Shown: one piece after another, positions 19,377-27,813 of the stretch
Layout of the letters: every line of letters begins with the position of its first letter
How positions within the stretch are numbered: position 1 is the first letter of the stretch
Origin: Anaerolineae bacterium
GTDB lineage: Bacteria; Chloroflexota; Anaerolineae; B4-G1; SLSP01
Direction: 5' to 3'
Assembly (NCBI GenBank): GCA_026991395.1
Contig: JALXBP010000133.1
Coordinates: 1-37,772, forward strand
DNA length: 37,772 nucleotides
The notes under the pieces: generated by a model
What the model was told of the DNA's origin: nothing
The model's database searches: none
What the model saw: only the letters and a program-made list of their open reading frames with translations
Made by a program: the position numbers and the translations under genes

Positions 19377-22300
19377 ATGAGCCGCCTCTCCTTGTGCCTT
19401 CTGGGAACCTTCCAGGCCACCCTCGACGGTCGGCCTGTGAAAGGCTTCGATTCCGACCGCGTGCGGGCACTGCTGGCCTACCTGTCGGTCGAGGCCGACC
19501 GGCCTCATCGCCGCGAGAGGCTGGCCGGGCTTTTGTGGCCGGAGCAGCCGGAGCAGGTCGCCCGCAGCAACCTGCGTTATGCTCTCTCGAACCTGCGGGG
19601 TGTGATCGGGGATCGCACCGCCTCGCCGCCTTTTTTGCGCATCACGCGCCACACCTTGCAGCTCAACCCCGAGGGCGACACGTGGGTGGATGTCGCCGCC
19701 TTCGTCCGGCACCTCTCCCTGGCAGAAGGAGCGCCGGATTCGGCATCCGTGGCCCATCTGGAAGAGGCGGTGGCCCTGTACCGGGGCGACTTCATGGCCG
19801 GCTTTTCGCTGAGCCACAGTGTGCTCTTCGAAGAATGGGTGCTCTTCACCCGCGAAGCCCTGGCCTGGAAGGCGGCGAATGCCCTGCGCCGCCTGATGGC
19901 CTGCGCGCAGCAGCGCGGCGATCTGCAGGCCGCCCAAAATCACGCCCGCCGCTTGCTGCAACTGGAACCCTGGCAGGAGGAGGTTCACCAGGCCCTGATG
20001 CGCCTGCTGGCGCTGGACGGGCAACGGGCGGCGGCGCTGGCGCAGTACGAAACCTGCCGCCGGGTGCTGGCGGAGGAACTGGGGGTCGAGCCTCTGCCGG
20101 AAACCGTCGCCCTGTACGAGCGCATCCGCGCCGGAGCGCTGGAAGGAGAAGCGGCCAGGCTCCACCGTCCCCCGGTAACCTTCTCCATCGCGAGGCTGGC
20201 CCCCGGCCTGACGGCGACGAGCCAGCCCTTTGTCGCCCGCGACGATGAACTGAATCGACTGCATCGGCTCCTGGAAGAGGTGCTGAGCGGCGAGGGGCGG
20301 GTGATGTTCGTCACCGGCGAGGCGGGGAGCGGCAAGACGGCCCTCATCCGCCGCTTCGTGGAGCAGGCGATGGCCCGGCATACGGGGCTTGTGGCAGCCT
20401 ACGGCCGGTGCGACGCCTTCACCGGCGCGGGCGACCCTTACCTGCCCTTCCGCGAAATCCTGCAGACGCTCACCGGCGACATCGAGACCCGGCGGGCCGG
20501 AGGCGAGATCGAGGCGGAGCACGCCCGGCGGCTGTGGTCCATCTGGCCGGAAGCCATCCGCGTCCTGCTGGAGGCCGGGCCGGACCTCGTTGACCTCTTC
20601 GTGCCGGGGGACGTGTTGGCCTACCGCGCCGAGATGTTCCTGCAGACGGACGGCATGGCCGACTGGGTCGGTCGGCGGGTCGCGCTCGCCAGGCAGCGCG
20701 CCGCTTCTGACGGGGTGCAGCCGCCTCAGAGGAATATCTTCCAGCAGGTGGCGCGTGTGCTGCAGACCCTCTCCGACTATTGCCCGCTGGTGCTGGTGCT
20801 GGACGATCTGCAATGGGCGGACAACACCTCGCTCGACCTCCTCTTCCATCTGAGCCGCGGGCTGACCGGCCACCGCATCCTCGTGCTGGGGGCCTACCGC
20901 TCCACCGATGTGGCGTCGGGCGGCGATGCTCGCTCCCCCCTGCCGGCCGTCGTCCACGAGATCGAGCGCCTCTTCGGCAACTGCCGCCTCGACCTGGACC
21001 GGGCGGATGGCCGACAACTGGTCGAAGCCTACCTGGACACCATCCCCAACCGCCTGGGGGCGACGTTCCGGGAGACCTTCCTGCGGCATACGGGCGGCAA
21101 TCCCCTCTTCGTGGTCGAGTTGCTGAGCAGCCTGCAGGCCGGGGGGAGCCTGGTCCGTGATGAGAGCGGCCGCTGGGTCGAGGCCCGGAGTATCCGCTGG
21201 CAGCGGTTACCGGCGCGGGTCGAGGCCGTCATCGCCGAGCGCATCGGACGGCTGCCGTCCGCCTGGCAGGCGCTGCTGCGCGTCGCGGCGGTCGAGGGGG
21301 AGGCATTTACCGCCGAAGTCGTGGCCCGCGTCCGGGGGGAAACGCCGCAGAAGGTCATCCAGACGCTGAGCGAAGACCTCGGCAGGCGTCATCGGTTGGT
21401 GCGGCCCACCCGTCTGCAGTGGTCCGAGCACGGTGTGCCGCGCCTTTCCCGTTATCGCTTCCGGCACAGCCTCTTTCAGCGGTACCTGTATGACCGGCTG
21501 GACGAGCCGGAGCGGGCCGCGCTGCATCGGGCGGTGGGCGAAGCGCTGGAGCACCTGTACGCCGACGCCAACCTCGAAACGACGGAGATCTGGCCGCGGC
21601 TGGCCTATCATTTCGAGGCGGCGGGGGTGCCGGACAAGGCCGTCGGCTATCTGCTCAAGGCCGGGGAGCGCGCCGCCCAAATGTCGGCTTACGGCGAGGC
21701 GATGACGCTGTTCAGCCGAGGGCTGGCGCTGCTCGAAGCGCTGCCCGATACGCCCGAACGTGCGCAGCAGGAGCTGGAGTTGCGCTTGGCGCTGAGCGGC
21801 CCCTTGCTGGTCATGCGCGGCTGGGGGGCCGACGAACGCGCCCGCGCCGCCGCGCGGGTCATCGAGTTGTGCCGACGCGCCGGAAACGAGACCCAGTTGC
21901 TGCGTGCCTTGTTCCTCCAGGCCGATATGCTGCGGGCGATCGGGCACCACAGGGAGGCCCTGCCCGTTGCGGAGCAGTACCTGGACCTGGCCCAGGCGAG
22001 TCAGGCTCCCGCCCAGATCGGGCTGGCACACTGGAGCCTGGGCGAAACGCACTTCCTCATGGGAAACCTGACGGCGGCCCGCAGGCATATGGAACGGGTC
22101 GTTGCCCTCTACGACGCGCGGCAAAATCGGGCGCTGCTGGCTTTGACCGGCGTCGATCCAACGGTGGCCTCTTCGAGTTGGCTTGCCTGGACGCTGTGGA
22201 TGCTGGGATACCCGGAGCAGGCCCTGGCCTATAGCAAGCAGGCGCTGGCGGCGGCCCGCGATCTGGATCACCCTCTCTCGACGGTCTTTGCCCTGACCTT

Positions 22301-22922
22301 TGCCGGTTGCGGCCTGGGCCATCTGTGCCGCCGACCTCAGGCGGTGGAGGAGGCGCTGAGGGCGATGGCGCAGCTCACGGACGACGAGATCGCCAGCATG
22401 CGAGCCTGGAGGCGGGTCTTCCAGGGGTGGGCGAGCGTAACGCGCGGGCAGGTCGAGGAGGGGATCGAAGCCCTGCGTGCGGGGATGGAGGCATGGCGGG
22501 CGATGAAGGCCGTCAGCGGCCTTTCCTACCAATCGCTCCTTCTGATAGAGGCATACGCGCGGAGCGGACGAGTCGAGGACGGCCTCTCGCTGGCCGCCCA
22601 GGTGCTGGCAGGGATGGAAGAGACCGATGAGCGCCTGGTCGAGGCGGAGGTCCATCGGCTCCGGGGGGAACTCGAACGGCTCCGGGGGCGGCAGGCCGAA
22701 GCGGAGGCCTGCTTTCTCGAGGCCATCGAGGTGGCGCGTCGGCAGCAGGCCAGATCGTGGGAGATGCGGGCCACGATGAGCCTGGCCGCATTGTGGCGTC
22801 GCACGGCCAGGCGTCGAAGGGCACGGGCTATGCTGCGCGACCTCTACGCCTGGTTCACCGAGGGCCTGGAGACGCCGGACCTGCAAGAGGCCGGGCGGCT
22901 CTTGCAGGCCTTGCGCTCGTAG
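19377..22922 (+). CDS. SARP/AfsR-like transcriptional activator: winged helix, BTAD, AAA/STAND ATPase, TPR
   Basis: The start chosen is ATG 19377 (MSRLSLCLLGTFQATLDGRP), because SARP proteins typically begin with this LxLLGxF strand. The track start at 19323 adds 18 residues without family support. Length is 1,181 aa. Approximate residues: 1-90, OmpR-like winged helix; 95-245, bacterial transcriptional activation (BTAD) helical repeats (EAVALYRGDFMAGF, EALAWKAANALRRLM, LLQLEPWQEEVHQALMRL); 280-640, STAND-type ATPase with P-loop GEAGSGKT (~314) and Walker B LVLVLDDLQWAD (~472); 740-1181, TPR-type helices. This architecture belongs to large ATP-dependent SARP regulators that bind direct repeats near -10 boxes. 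It has its own promoter and lies divergent to the giant operon, its probable target. The inducing signal is unknown. It has no C-terminal LuxR helix-turn-helix. Confidence 0.92.
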   Translation: MSRLSLCLLGTFQATLDGRPVKGFDSDRVRALLAYLSVEADRPHRRERLAGLLWPEQPEQVARSNLRYALSNLRGVIGDRTASPPFLRITRHTLQLNPEGDTWVDVAAFVRHLSLAEGAPDSASVAHLEEAVALYRGDFMAGFSLSHSVLFEEWVLFTREALAWKAANALRRLMACAQQRGDLQAAQNHARRLLQLEPWQEEVHQALMRLLALDGQRAAALAQYETCRRVLAEELGVEPLPETVALYERIRAGALEGEAARLHRPPVTFSIARLAPGLTATSQPFVARDDELNRLHRLLEEVLSGEGRVMFVTGEAGSGKTALIRRFVEQAMARHTGLVAAYGRCDAFTGAGDPYLPFREILQTLTGDIETRRAGGEIEAEHARRLWSIWPEAIRVLLEAGPDLVDLFVPGDVLAYRAEMFLQTDGMADWVGRRVALARQRAASDGVQPPQRNIFQQVARVLQTLSDYCPLVLVLDDLQWADNTSLDLLFHLSRGLTGHRILVLGAYRSTDVASGGDARSPLPAVVHEIERLFGNCRLDLDRADGRQLVEAYLDTIPNRLGATFRETFLRHTGGNPLFVVELLSSLQAGGSLVRDESGRWVEARSIRWQRLPARVEAVIAERIGRLPSAWQALLRVAAVEGEAFTAEVVARVRGETPQKVIQTLSEDLGRRHRLVRPTRLQWSEHGVPRLSRYRFRHSLFQRYLYDRLDEPERAALHRAVGEALEHLYADANLETTEIWPRLAYHFEAAGVPDKAVGYLLKAGERAAQMSAYGEAMTLFSRGLALLEALPDTPERAQQELELRLALSGPLLVMRGWGADERARAAARVIELCRRAGNETQLLRALFLQADMLRAIGHHREALPVAEQYLDLAQASQAPAQIGLAHWSLGETHFLMGNLTAARRHMERVVALYDARQNRALLALTGVDPTVASSSWLAWTLWMLGYPEQALAYSKQALAAARDLDHPLSTVFALTFAGCGLGHLCRRPQAVEEALRAMAQLTDDEIASMRAWRRVFQGWASVTRGQVEEGIEALRAGMEAWRAMKAVSGLSYQSLLLIEAYARSGRVEDGLSLAAQVLAGMEETDERLVEAEVHRLRGELERLRGRQAEAEACFLEAIEVARRQQARSWEMRATMSLAALWRRTARRRRARAMLRDLYAWFTEGLETPDLQEAGRLLQALRS

Positions 22923-22981
22923 CCGCCCGCCGCCCTTCTCCCGCTCGTGAGATGGTCTCGATGGAGCGATGCGTCGTGAAG

Positions 22982-23010
22982 TTGACAAAGCGGGCCGCGA
23001 GGGGTAGAGT
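22982..23010 (+). promoter_or_regulatory. Promoter of the NACHT-FGE gene
   Basis: A perfect TTGACA (22982-22987), 17 nt, then TAGAGT (23005-23010, 4 of 6 matches). The predicted start near 23,017 gives a short leader containing AGGAGGTGAG directly before the ATG at 23,038. This separates the gene from the SARP gene that ends 115 bp upstream. Confidence 0.7.
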
Positions 23011-23037
23011 TTTGGCAGCCCGATGAGGAGGTGAGAG

Positions 23038-26000
23038 ATGCCCGTCGATCCACGAATTGCCGAGGTGGCCGCTGCGGTCGTGACCGCCCTCGTCCCTTAC
23101 CTGACCGAGGGGGGCAAGGCGGCGGCCCGGAAGGCCGGAGAAGCCTTGTTCGGTGCCATCAAGCGCCGGTTCAGCGGTCGGACAATCGCCGAGGCTGCTT
23201 TGGAGGAGTTCGAGGCCGACCCCGCCGACGAGGAAAACCGGCAGACCCTGGAAGCGCAGATCAGAAAAGCGCTGAAGCAGGATGCCGACTTCCTGGCCGA
23301 ACTGACCGAATTGCTGAAGGCGGCCCAGCCCCAAGTGACGGCGACAGGGCGCAGCGTCGGCGTGGGGAGAGATATGGATCACAGCGCCGCCATCACCGGC
23401 GACGGGAGCAGCGCGGCGATGGCCGACAGGGGCGGTACTGCCGTCAACGTCCAGAACGGCGACTTCGTTGGGCGGGACAAGATCGTCCTTGCCCCGTCGC
23501 CCACCCCTTCCCCCGCCGAGTTGCGCCGCGCCTACCTCAACCACATCTACGAGACGGTCGGCGCTCTCTCCCTGAGCGGCGTGGACCCCAAGGCGGCCAG
23601 CGAGGCCGAAACCCGCCTCAACCTGAGCGCGGTCTACACCGGTCTGTTCACCCGGACGCCGGAGGAGCAGGAGCGGGCCGAAAAGCCGGAAGCCCGCCTT
23701 CGAGGTGAGCAATCGCGGCGGCTTTCCGCCCTGGCCCACCTGGACCGGAGCCGCCGCCTGGTGCTGTTAGGCGACCCCGGCTCCGGCAAATCCACCTTCG
23801 TCAACTTCGTCGCCCTCTGCCTGGCGGGGGAGGCCTTGGGCAAGGAGGAGGCCAACCTGAAACGCCTTACCGCGCCGCTGCCCGTCGAGGACGAGGACGA
23901 GGAACCGAAGCCCCAGCCTTGGTCCCACGGTCCACTGCTGCCGGTGCGGGTGGTGCTGCGCGACTTCGCCGCCCGCGGCCTGCCCCCGGCCGGGGAGGAG
24001 GCCACCGCCAAGCACCTGTGGGCCTTCATCGCCGCCGGACTGGAGGGCCACGGTCTGGACGAGTACACCCCCCACCTGAAGCGCGAGTTACAGGAGCAAG
24101 GCGGCCTGCTCTTGCTGGACGGGCTGGACGAGGTGCCGGAGGCCGATCAGCGCCGCGAGCAGATCAAGCAGGCGGTGGAGGACTTCGCCGCCCTCTTCCC
24201 CCGCTGCCGCATCCTGGTCACCAGCCGCACCTACGCCTACCAGCGGCAGGACTGGCGGCTGCGCGGGTTCGAGGTGGCGGTGCTGGCCCCCTTCAGCAAC
24301 GGGCAGATTCGCCGCTTCGTGGATCGCTGGTACGCCCACATCGGCCAACTGCGCGGCCTCGATCCCGATGATGCGCAGGGGCGGGCGGAACGGCTCAAGC
24401 GGGCCATCTTCGACAGGGAGCGGCTGCACCGTCTGGCAGAACAGCCCCTGCTGCTGACCCTGATGGCCTCCCTCCACGCCTGGCGCGGCGGTGATCTGCC
24501 GGAGCGGCGGGAGGAACTGTACAACGACGCGGTGGACCTGCTGCTGGACTGGTGGGAGGGCCACAAGGTGCTGCGGGACGCGCGGGGCCAGGTGGTGATG
24601 CAGCAGCCCAGCCTGGCCGAGTTTCTGCGGGTGGGCCGAGAAAAGGTGCGGGAACTGTTGAACAGTCTGGCCTACGAGGCCCACAAGGCCCAGCCCGACC
24701 TGGTGGGGACGGCCGATGTGCCGGAGGGGAAATTGCTGAGCGGGCTGATGCACCTGAGCCGGAATCCGGAGGTCAACCCGGCTTTGCTGACCAGGTACCT
24801 GAGCCAGCGGGCCGGGCTGCTCCTGCCGCGCGGTGTGGGGGTCTACACCTTCCCGCACCGCACCTTTCAGGAGTACCTGGCCGCCTGTTACCTGACCGAC
24901 CACGACTACCCCGAGGCGGTGGCCGAGTTGGCGCGGCAGGAGCCGAACCGCTGGCGGGAGGTGGCGTTGTTGGCGGGGGCCAAGGCGGCGAGGGGCACCT
25001 CCTCCGCTATCTGGTCGCTGGTGGAGGCCCTCTGCTACCGGGACGCGGGGGAAAAGGAGACCCTGCCCGCAGAGGACGCCTGGGGCGCGCTTCTGGCGGG
25101 GCAGGCATTGGTGGAAAGCGCGAACCTGGAGCGGGTCAGCGAGCGCAACCGGCCCAAGCTGGAGCGGGTGCGGCATCATCTGGCCTGGCACGTCCTGCGG
25201 GCCGACGGGCTGGAAGGCCGCCCCTACTTGCCGCCGATCGAGCGTGCCGCCGCCGGCCGCACCCTGGCCCGCCTGGGCGACCCCCGCTTCCGTCCCGACG
25301 CCTGGTACTTGCCCGCCGACGACCTGCTGGGCTTCGTGCGCATCCCCGCCGGGCCGTTCCTGATGGGCAGCAGCGACGATGACGAGATGGCCTATGGCGA
25401 CGAGAAGCCCCAGCATCCGGTGACCTTGCCGGAGTACTACATCGCCCGCTACCCGGTGACCAATGCCCAGTACCGGGCCTTTGTCGAGGCGGGGGGATAT
25501 GAAAACCGCGCCTACTGGACCGAGGCGGGGTGGAGGTGGAAGGAGAAGAAGCAGGTAACCGGGCCGCGGGATTACGGCGAACCATTCAACCCGGCCAACC
25601 ACCCGGTGGTGGGGGTTACGTGGTACGAGGCGGTGGCGTACTGCGAATGGCTGACGGAGAGGCTGCGCGAGTGGGAGGGGACGCCGGATGAACTGCGCAG
25701 GCGGCTGGTCGGGGCGGATGGCCGTCCGCCCTGGCGCATTACGCTGCCCTCGGAGGCGGAGTGGGAGAAGGCGGCGCGGGGGGAAGATGGGTGGCGTTAC
25801 CCTTGGGGGAACGATCCGGACCCCAACTGTGCCAACTACGACGAGAGCGGCATCGGTACGACCAGCGCGGTGGGCTGCTTCCCCGGCGGGAAAAGCCCCT
25901 ACGAGGTGGGGGAGATGAGCGGGAACGTGTGGGAATGGTGCCGCACCAAGTGGGAGGGTGATTACCGGGATTACCGGGGCGATGACGCTCTGGAGGGCAA

Positions 26001-26133
26001 TGCCCCCCGGGTGCTGCGCGGCGGGTCGTTCGACGACGATCAGAGGTTCGTCCGCTGTGCCTATCGCAACTGGAACTACCCGTACCTCCTCCTCAGGAGC
26101 GTCGGGTTCCGCCTGGCGGTGGTGTCCCGTTAG
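23038..26133 (+). CDS. NACHT NTPase fused to a C-terminal FGE-sulfatase (C-type-lectin-like) domain
   Basis: 1,031 aa with a strong ribosome-binding site. Residues 1-105: a helical N-terminal domain (TALVPYLTEGGKAAARKAGE). Residues ~105-155: Gly-rich text with VNVQNGDFVGRDKI, a motif type common before NACHT and WD40 modules in multicellular-type bacteria. NACHT: P-loop GDPGSGKST (~245) and Walker B LLLLDGLDEVPE (~357), then a helical region with FPHRTFQEYLAA near 605-625. FGE fold from ~762: IPAGPFLMGS, YPVTNAQYRAFV, HPVVGVTWYEAVAYCEWL, LPSEAEWEKAARG, SGNVWEW, RVLRGGSF and GFRLAVV at the end. NACHT proteins are STAND switches, several of them antiphage in bacteria. The FGE fold here is probably a ligand-binding scaffold, not an enzyme. 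Its last ~30 residues have the layout of a DGR variable region. Confidence 0.92.
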   Translation: MPVDPRIAEVAAAVVTALVPYLTEGGKAAARKAGEALFGAIKRRFSGRTIAEAALEEFEADPADEENRQTLEAQIRKALKQDADFLAELTELLKAAQPQVTATGRSVGVGRDMDHSAAITGDGSSAAMADRGGTAVNVQNGDFVGRDKIVLAPSPTPSPAELRRAYLNHIYETVGALSLSGVDPKAASEAETRLNLSAVYTGLFTRTPEEQERAEKPEARLRGEQSRRLSALAHLDRSRRLVLLGDPGSGKSTFVNFVALCLAGEALGKEEANLKRLTAPLPVEDEDEEPKPQPWSHGPLLPVRVVLRDFAARGLPPAGEEATAKHLWAFIAAGLEGHGLDEYTPHLKRELQEQGGLLLLDGLDEVPEADQRREQIKQAVEDFAALFPRCRILVTSRTYAYQRQDWRLRGFEVAVLAPFSNGQIRRFVDRWYAHIGQLRGLDPDDAQGRAERLKRAIFDRERLHRLAEQPLLLTLMASLHAWRGGDLPERREELYNDAVDLLLDWWEGHKVLRDARGQVVMQQPSLAEFLRVGREKVRELLNSLAYEAHKAQPDLVGTADVPEGKLLSGLMHLSRNPEVNPALLTRYLSQRAGLLLPRGVGVYTFPHRTFQEYLAACYLTDHDYPEAVAELARQEPNRWREVALLAGAKAARGTSSAIWSLVEALCYRDAGEKETLPAEDAWGALLAGQALVESANLERVSERNRPKLERVRHHLAWHVLRADGLEGRPYLPPIERAAAGRTLARLGDPRFRPDAWYLPADDLLGFVRIPAGPFLMGSSDDDEMAYGDEKPQHPVTLPEYYIARYPVTNAQYRAFVEAGGYENRAYWTEAGWRWKEKKQVTGPRDYGEPFNPANHPVVGVTWYEAVAYCEWLTERLREWEGTPDELRRRLVGADGRPPWRITLPSEAEWEKAARGEDGWRYPWGNDPDPNCANYDESGIGTTSAVGCFPGGKSPYEVGEMSGNVWEWCRTKWEGDYRDYRGDDALEGNAPRVLRGGSFDDDQRFVRCAYRNWNYPYLLLRSVGFRLAVVSR
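26032..26103 (+). other. Candidate DGR variable region (VR) at the 3' end of the NACHT-FGE gene
   Basis: The 24 codons between the conserved RGGSF and GFRLAVV were aligned without gaps to 561-632. Seventeen codons differ and seven are identical (ttc, gtc, cgc, tgt, tat, cgc, ccg). In 13 of the 17 differing codons the third base is unchanged. Many variable codons end in C (gac, aac, tac, ctc, agc, gtc), as expected if the template codons were AAC and adenines were mutated. Position and fold match known FGE/CLec DGR targets. No template repeat or reverse transcriptase was seen in the window. Confidence 0.55.
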
Positions 26134-26179
26134 CTCTGGTCTCTGACTCTCTGGACTCTGGAACTCTGACGGGGGGAGT

Positions 26180-26206
26180 CCAGAGGGGGGCCAAGCCCCC
26201 CTCTGG
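26180..26206. terminator. 11-bp perfect hairpin downstream of the NACHT-FGE gene
   Basis: Arms CCAGAGGGGGG (26180-26190) and CCCCCCTCTGG (26196-26206) with loop CCAAG, 47 bp past the stop codon. It is preceded by several CTCTGG direct repeats (26,134-26,165). There is no T-run after it. It could terminate transcription before the membrane-protein operon, or be the cruciform found 3' of DGR variable regions. Confidence 0.6.
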
Positions 26207-26225
26207 TCGCGCCGCAGGCGCGGCC
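26205..26225. repeat. GC-rich hairpin, copy 2, after the NACHT-FGE gene
   Basis: The same arms and loop as 682-702 (GGTCGCGCC, GCA, GGCGCGGCC), inside a 28-bp block identical to 676-703. It overlaps the last two bases of the preceding 11-bp hairpin, so the two structures are mutually exclusive at that edge. Confidence 0.75.
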
Positions 26226-26233
26226 TTCTGGGG

Positions 26234-26261
26234 TTGTCTGGCCCATCAACCGTGTTAGAAT
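26234..26261 (+). promoter_or_regulatory. Promoter of the complex-I-like operon, probably giving leaderless mRNA
   Basis: TTGTCT (26234-26239), 16 nt, then TAGAAT (26256-26261). Transcription would start about 7 nt later, at the ATG at 26,269. No Shine-Dalgarno sequence precedes that ATG, which fits leaderless translation. The earlier ATG at 26,260 used by the track overlaps the -10 box and is unlikely. Confidence 0.6.
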
Positions 26262-26268
26262 GCCCGCA

Positions 26269-27813
26269 ATGTACAAGCTCTACCCGCTGCTTTTCTACAC
26301 CGGTCTGACAGGGGCGCTCGTCGTGCTGGGCACCGCCGCCACTCCGCGCCTGAAACGCCTGCAGGCGGCGTTGACGGCGGGCTGGATGACGCTCCTCGCG
26401 CTCCTCTGGCTCCTCCTGCCCCGCTATCTCCACTGGCTCTTCTCGCTCTGGGCACCGCTGCGCTTGCTGGACGGGGCGCTCCTCATCGACCTGACGCCGC
26501 CGCTGTGGGCACTGGGGGCGGTCGTCGGGCTGGCGACGGCGGGCGTCGCCTGGGTCGGGGCCGCCGAGCGGCGTCGGCCTTCCGCCGTCGGCGGGGCCTT
26601 GGCGATCCTCCTGCTCCTCGTCTTCTGGCTGACGATCGGCGCCGGTTCGCTGCTGCTGACGCTGACGACGTGGGCGATCTTCGACCTCATCATCGCCGCG
26701 GCGCTGCTGATCAACGGCGGCGACGGGGAGCGCGTCGCCTTCACGCTGATGCTCAACGGCTTTGCGACGATCCTCCTGTGGATCGCGGCGCTCATCGCCG
26801 GACGGGAGGGGATCAGCACGCTCTGGCGGACGATGTGGCCCATTGGCTCGATGACGGCGATCTTCTTCCTCGCCGCGGTGATCCGCTTGGGGCTTTACCC
26901 CTTCCACATCGTCGCCCTCCACCGCCGCCCGCGGGGCGATCTGATGCTCGATTTCGCCACGATGCTCCAGCCGCTGCCCGGCTTGATGCTCCTCGTCCGG
27001 CTGCTGGCCCTGCCCGCCGCGCCGACCTTGCCGCGCTGGGTGATGGGGCTGGCCGCCGCGACGCTCCTCTGGGGGGGGCTGTACGGGCTTGCCGCCGGTG
27101 CGGAGCGGTGGCGCTACGCGCTCTACGGCCTGATGGGGGCGCTCGTCCTCGGGATGGGCGGGCGTGCCGATGTGATGCTGTTCCTCGCGGCGGTGGCGCT
27201 CTGGGTGGCGGCGGTCGCCCTCCTGCTGCTCCATCGAGGGGTGGAGCGGGGGAGACCCGCTTCGGCCTGGCCGAGCTGGCTGGCCGCCCTCTGGCTGCTC
27301 GGTCTGCCGCCCTCTCCGGCGGGGGCGCTCTACCGCGCGGCCTTCGCCGGGCTGCCCTGGGTGGGGAAGGTGGTGCTCGTGCCGCTCGTGGCGCTGCCCT
27401 TCGCGGCCCTGCTGCTCAAGGCGGGGGAGAAGGCCCCGGCACCGACGCGCCCGCCCTGGCCGCATCGGTGGCTTGCGTTGGAGGTGGGGGTGGCGATGGC
27501 GGCGGGGGCACTCCTCGCCGTGGGAAGGGTGGCGTGGGCCTCGTGGTCGGGGTGGCTCTTCTGGCTGGCCGCGGTGGGGATGGCGGCGGCGCTCGTCCGC
27601 TTCGCCGGGCAGCGGCTCCGTCTCGACGGCCCGGCGTGGCTCTCCCTCCTCGATCTCTTCGATCTGCGCTGGTTCTACCGTGCGCTGTGGCGCGGGTGGG
27701 AGCACACGTTGGGCGTGGTGCGGGCAGCGGCGGAGATCGTCGAAGGACGCGGGGCGCTGATCTGGTCGCTCCTCATCGTCCTCGTAACCCTATTGATGGT
27801 GATGCAGCGATGA
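26269..27813 (+). CDS. NuoL/M/N-like proton-antiporter-family membrane subunit
   Basis: 514 aa from ATG 26269 (MYKLYPLLFYTGLTGALVVL), chosen because the track's ATG overlaps the promoter -10. Roughly 14 hydrophobic helices cover almost the whole length. The core resembles the Proton_antipo_M family of complex I, Mrp antiporters and membrane-bound hydrogenases, with VIRLGLYPFHIVALH as the equivalent of the TM7 K...PFH..LP segment. The lysine expected five residues before PFH is Arg here. The TM5-type Glu appears replaced by Asp (TWAIFDLIIAAALL). This suggests an altered or non-pumping antiporter-like subunit. The gene overlaps the next by ATGA, and no NADH, quinone or FeS subunits are nearby. 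Assignment to L, M or N is not possible by eye. Confidence 0.75.
   Translation: MYKLYPLLFYTGLTGALVVLGTAATPRLKRLQAALTAGWMTLLALLWLLLPRYLHWLFSLWAPLRLLDGALLIDLTPPLWALGAVVGLATAGVAWVGAAERRRPSAVGGALAILLLLVFWLTIGAGSLLLTLTTWAIFDLIIAAALLINGGDGERVAFTLMLNGFATILLWIAALIAGREGISTLWRTMWPIGSMTAIFFLAAVIRLGLYPFHIVALHRRPRGDLMLDFATMLQPLPGLMLLVRLLALPAAPTLPRWVMGLAAATLLWGGLYGLAAGAERWRYALYGLMGALVLGMGGRADVMLFLAAVALWVAAVALLLLHRGVERGRPASAWPSWLAALWLLGLPPSPAGALYRAAFAGLPWVGKVVLVPLVALPFAALLLKAGEKAPAPTRPPWPHRWLALEVGVAMAAGALLAVGRVAWASWSGWLFWLAAVGMAAALVRFAGQRLRLDGPAWLSLLDLFDLRWFYRALWRGWEHTLGVVRAAAEIVEGRGALIWSLLIVLVTLLMVMQR

Noticed and set aside
18888-21089. 733-aa minus-strand ORF
   Set aside because: Only its last 72 codons are real (start at 19106 with AGGAGG). 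The rest is antisense to the SARP gene.
24088-27705. 1,205-aa minus-strand ORF opposite NACHT-FGE and the NuoL-like gene
   Set aside because: It spans two genes and a hairpin region, has low-complexity Arg/Pro/Gln text, and no ribosome-binding site or domain.
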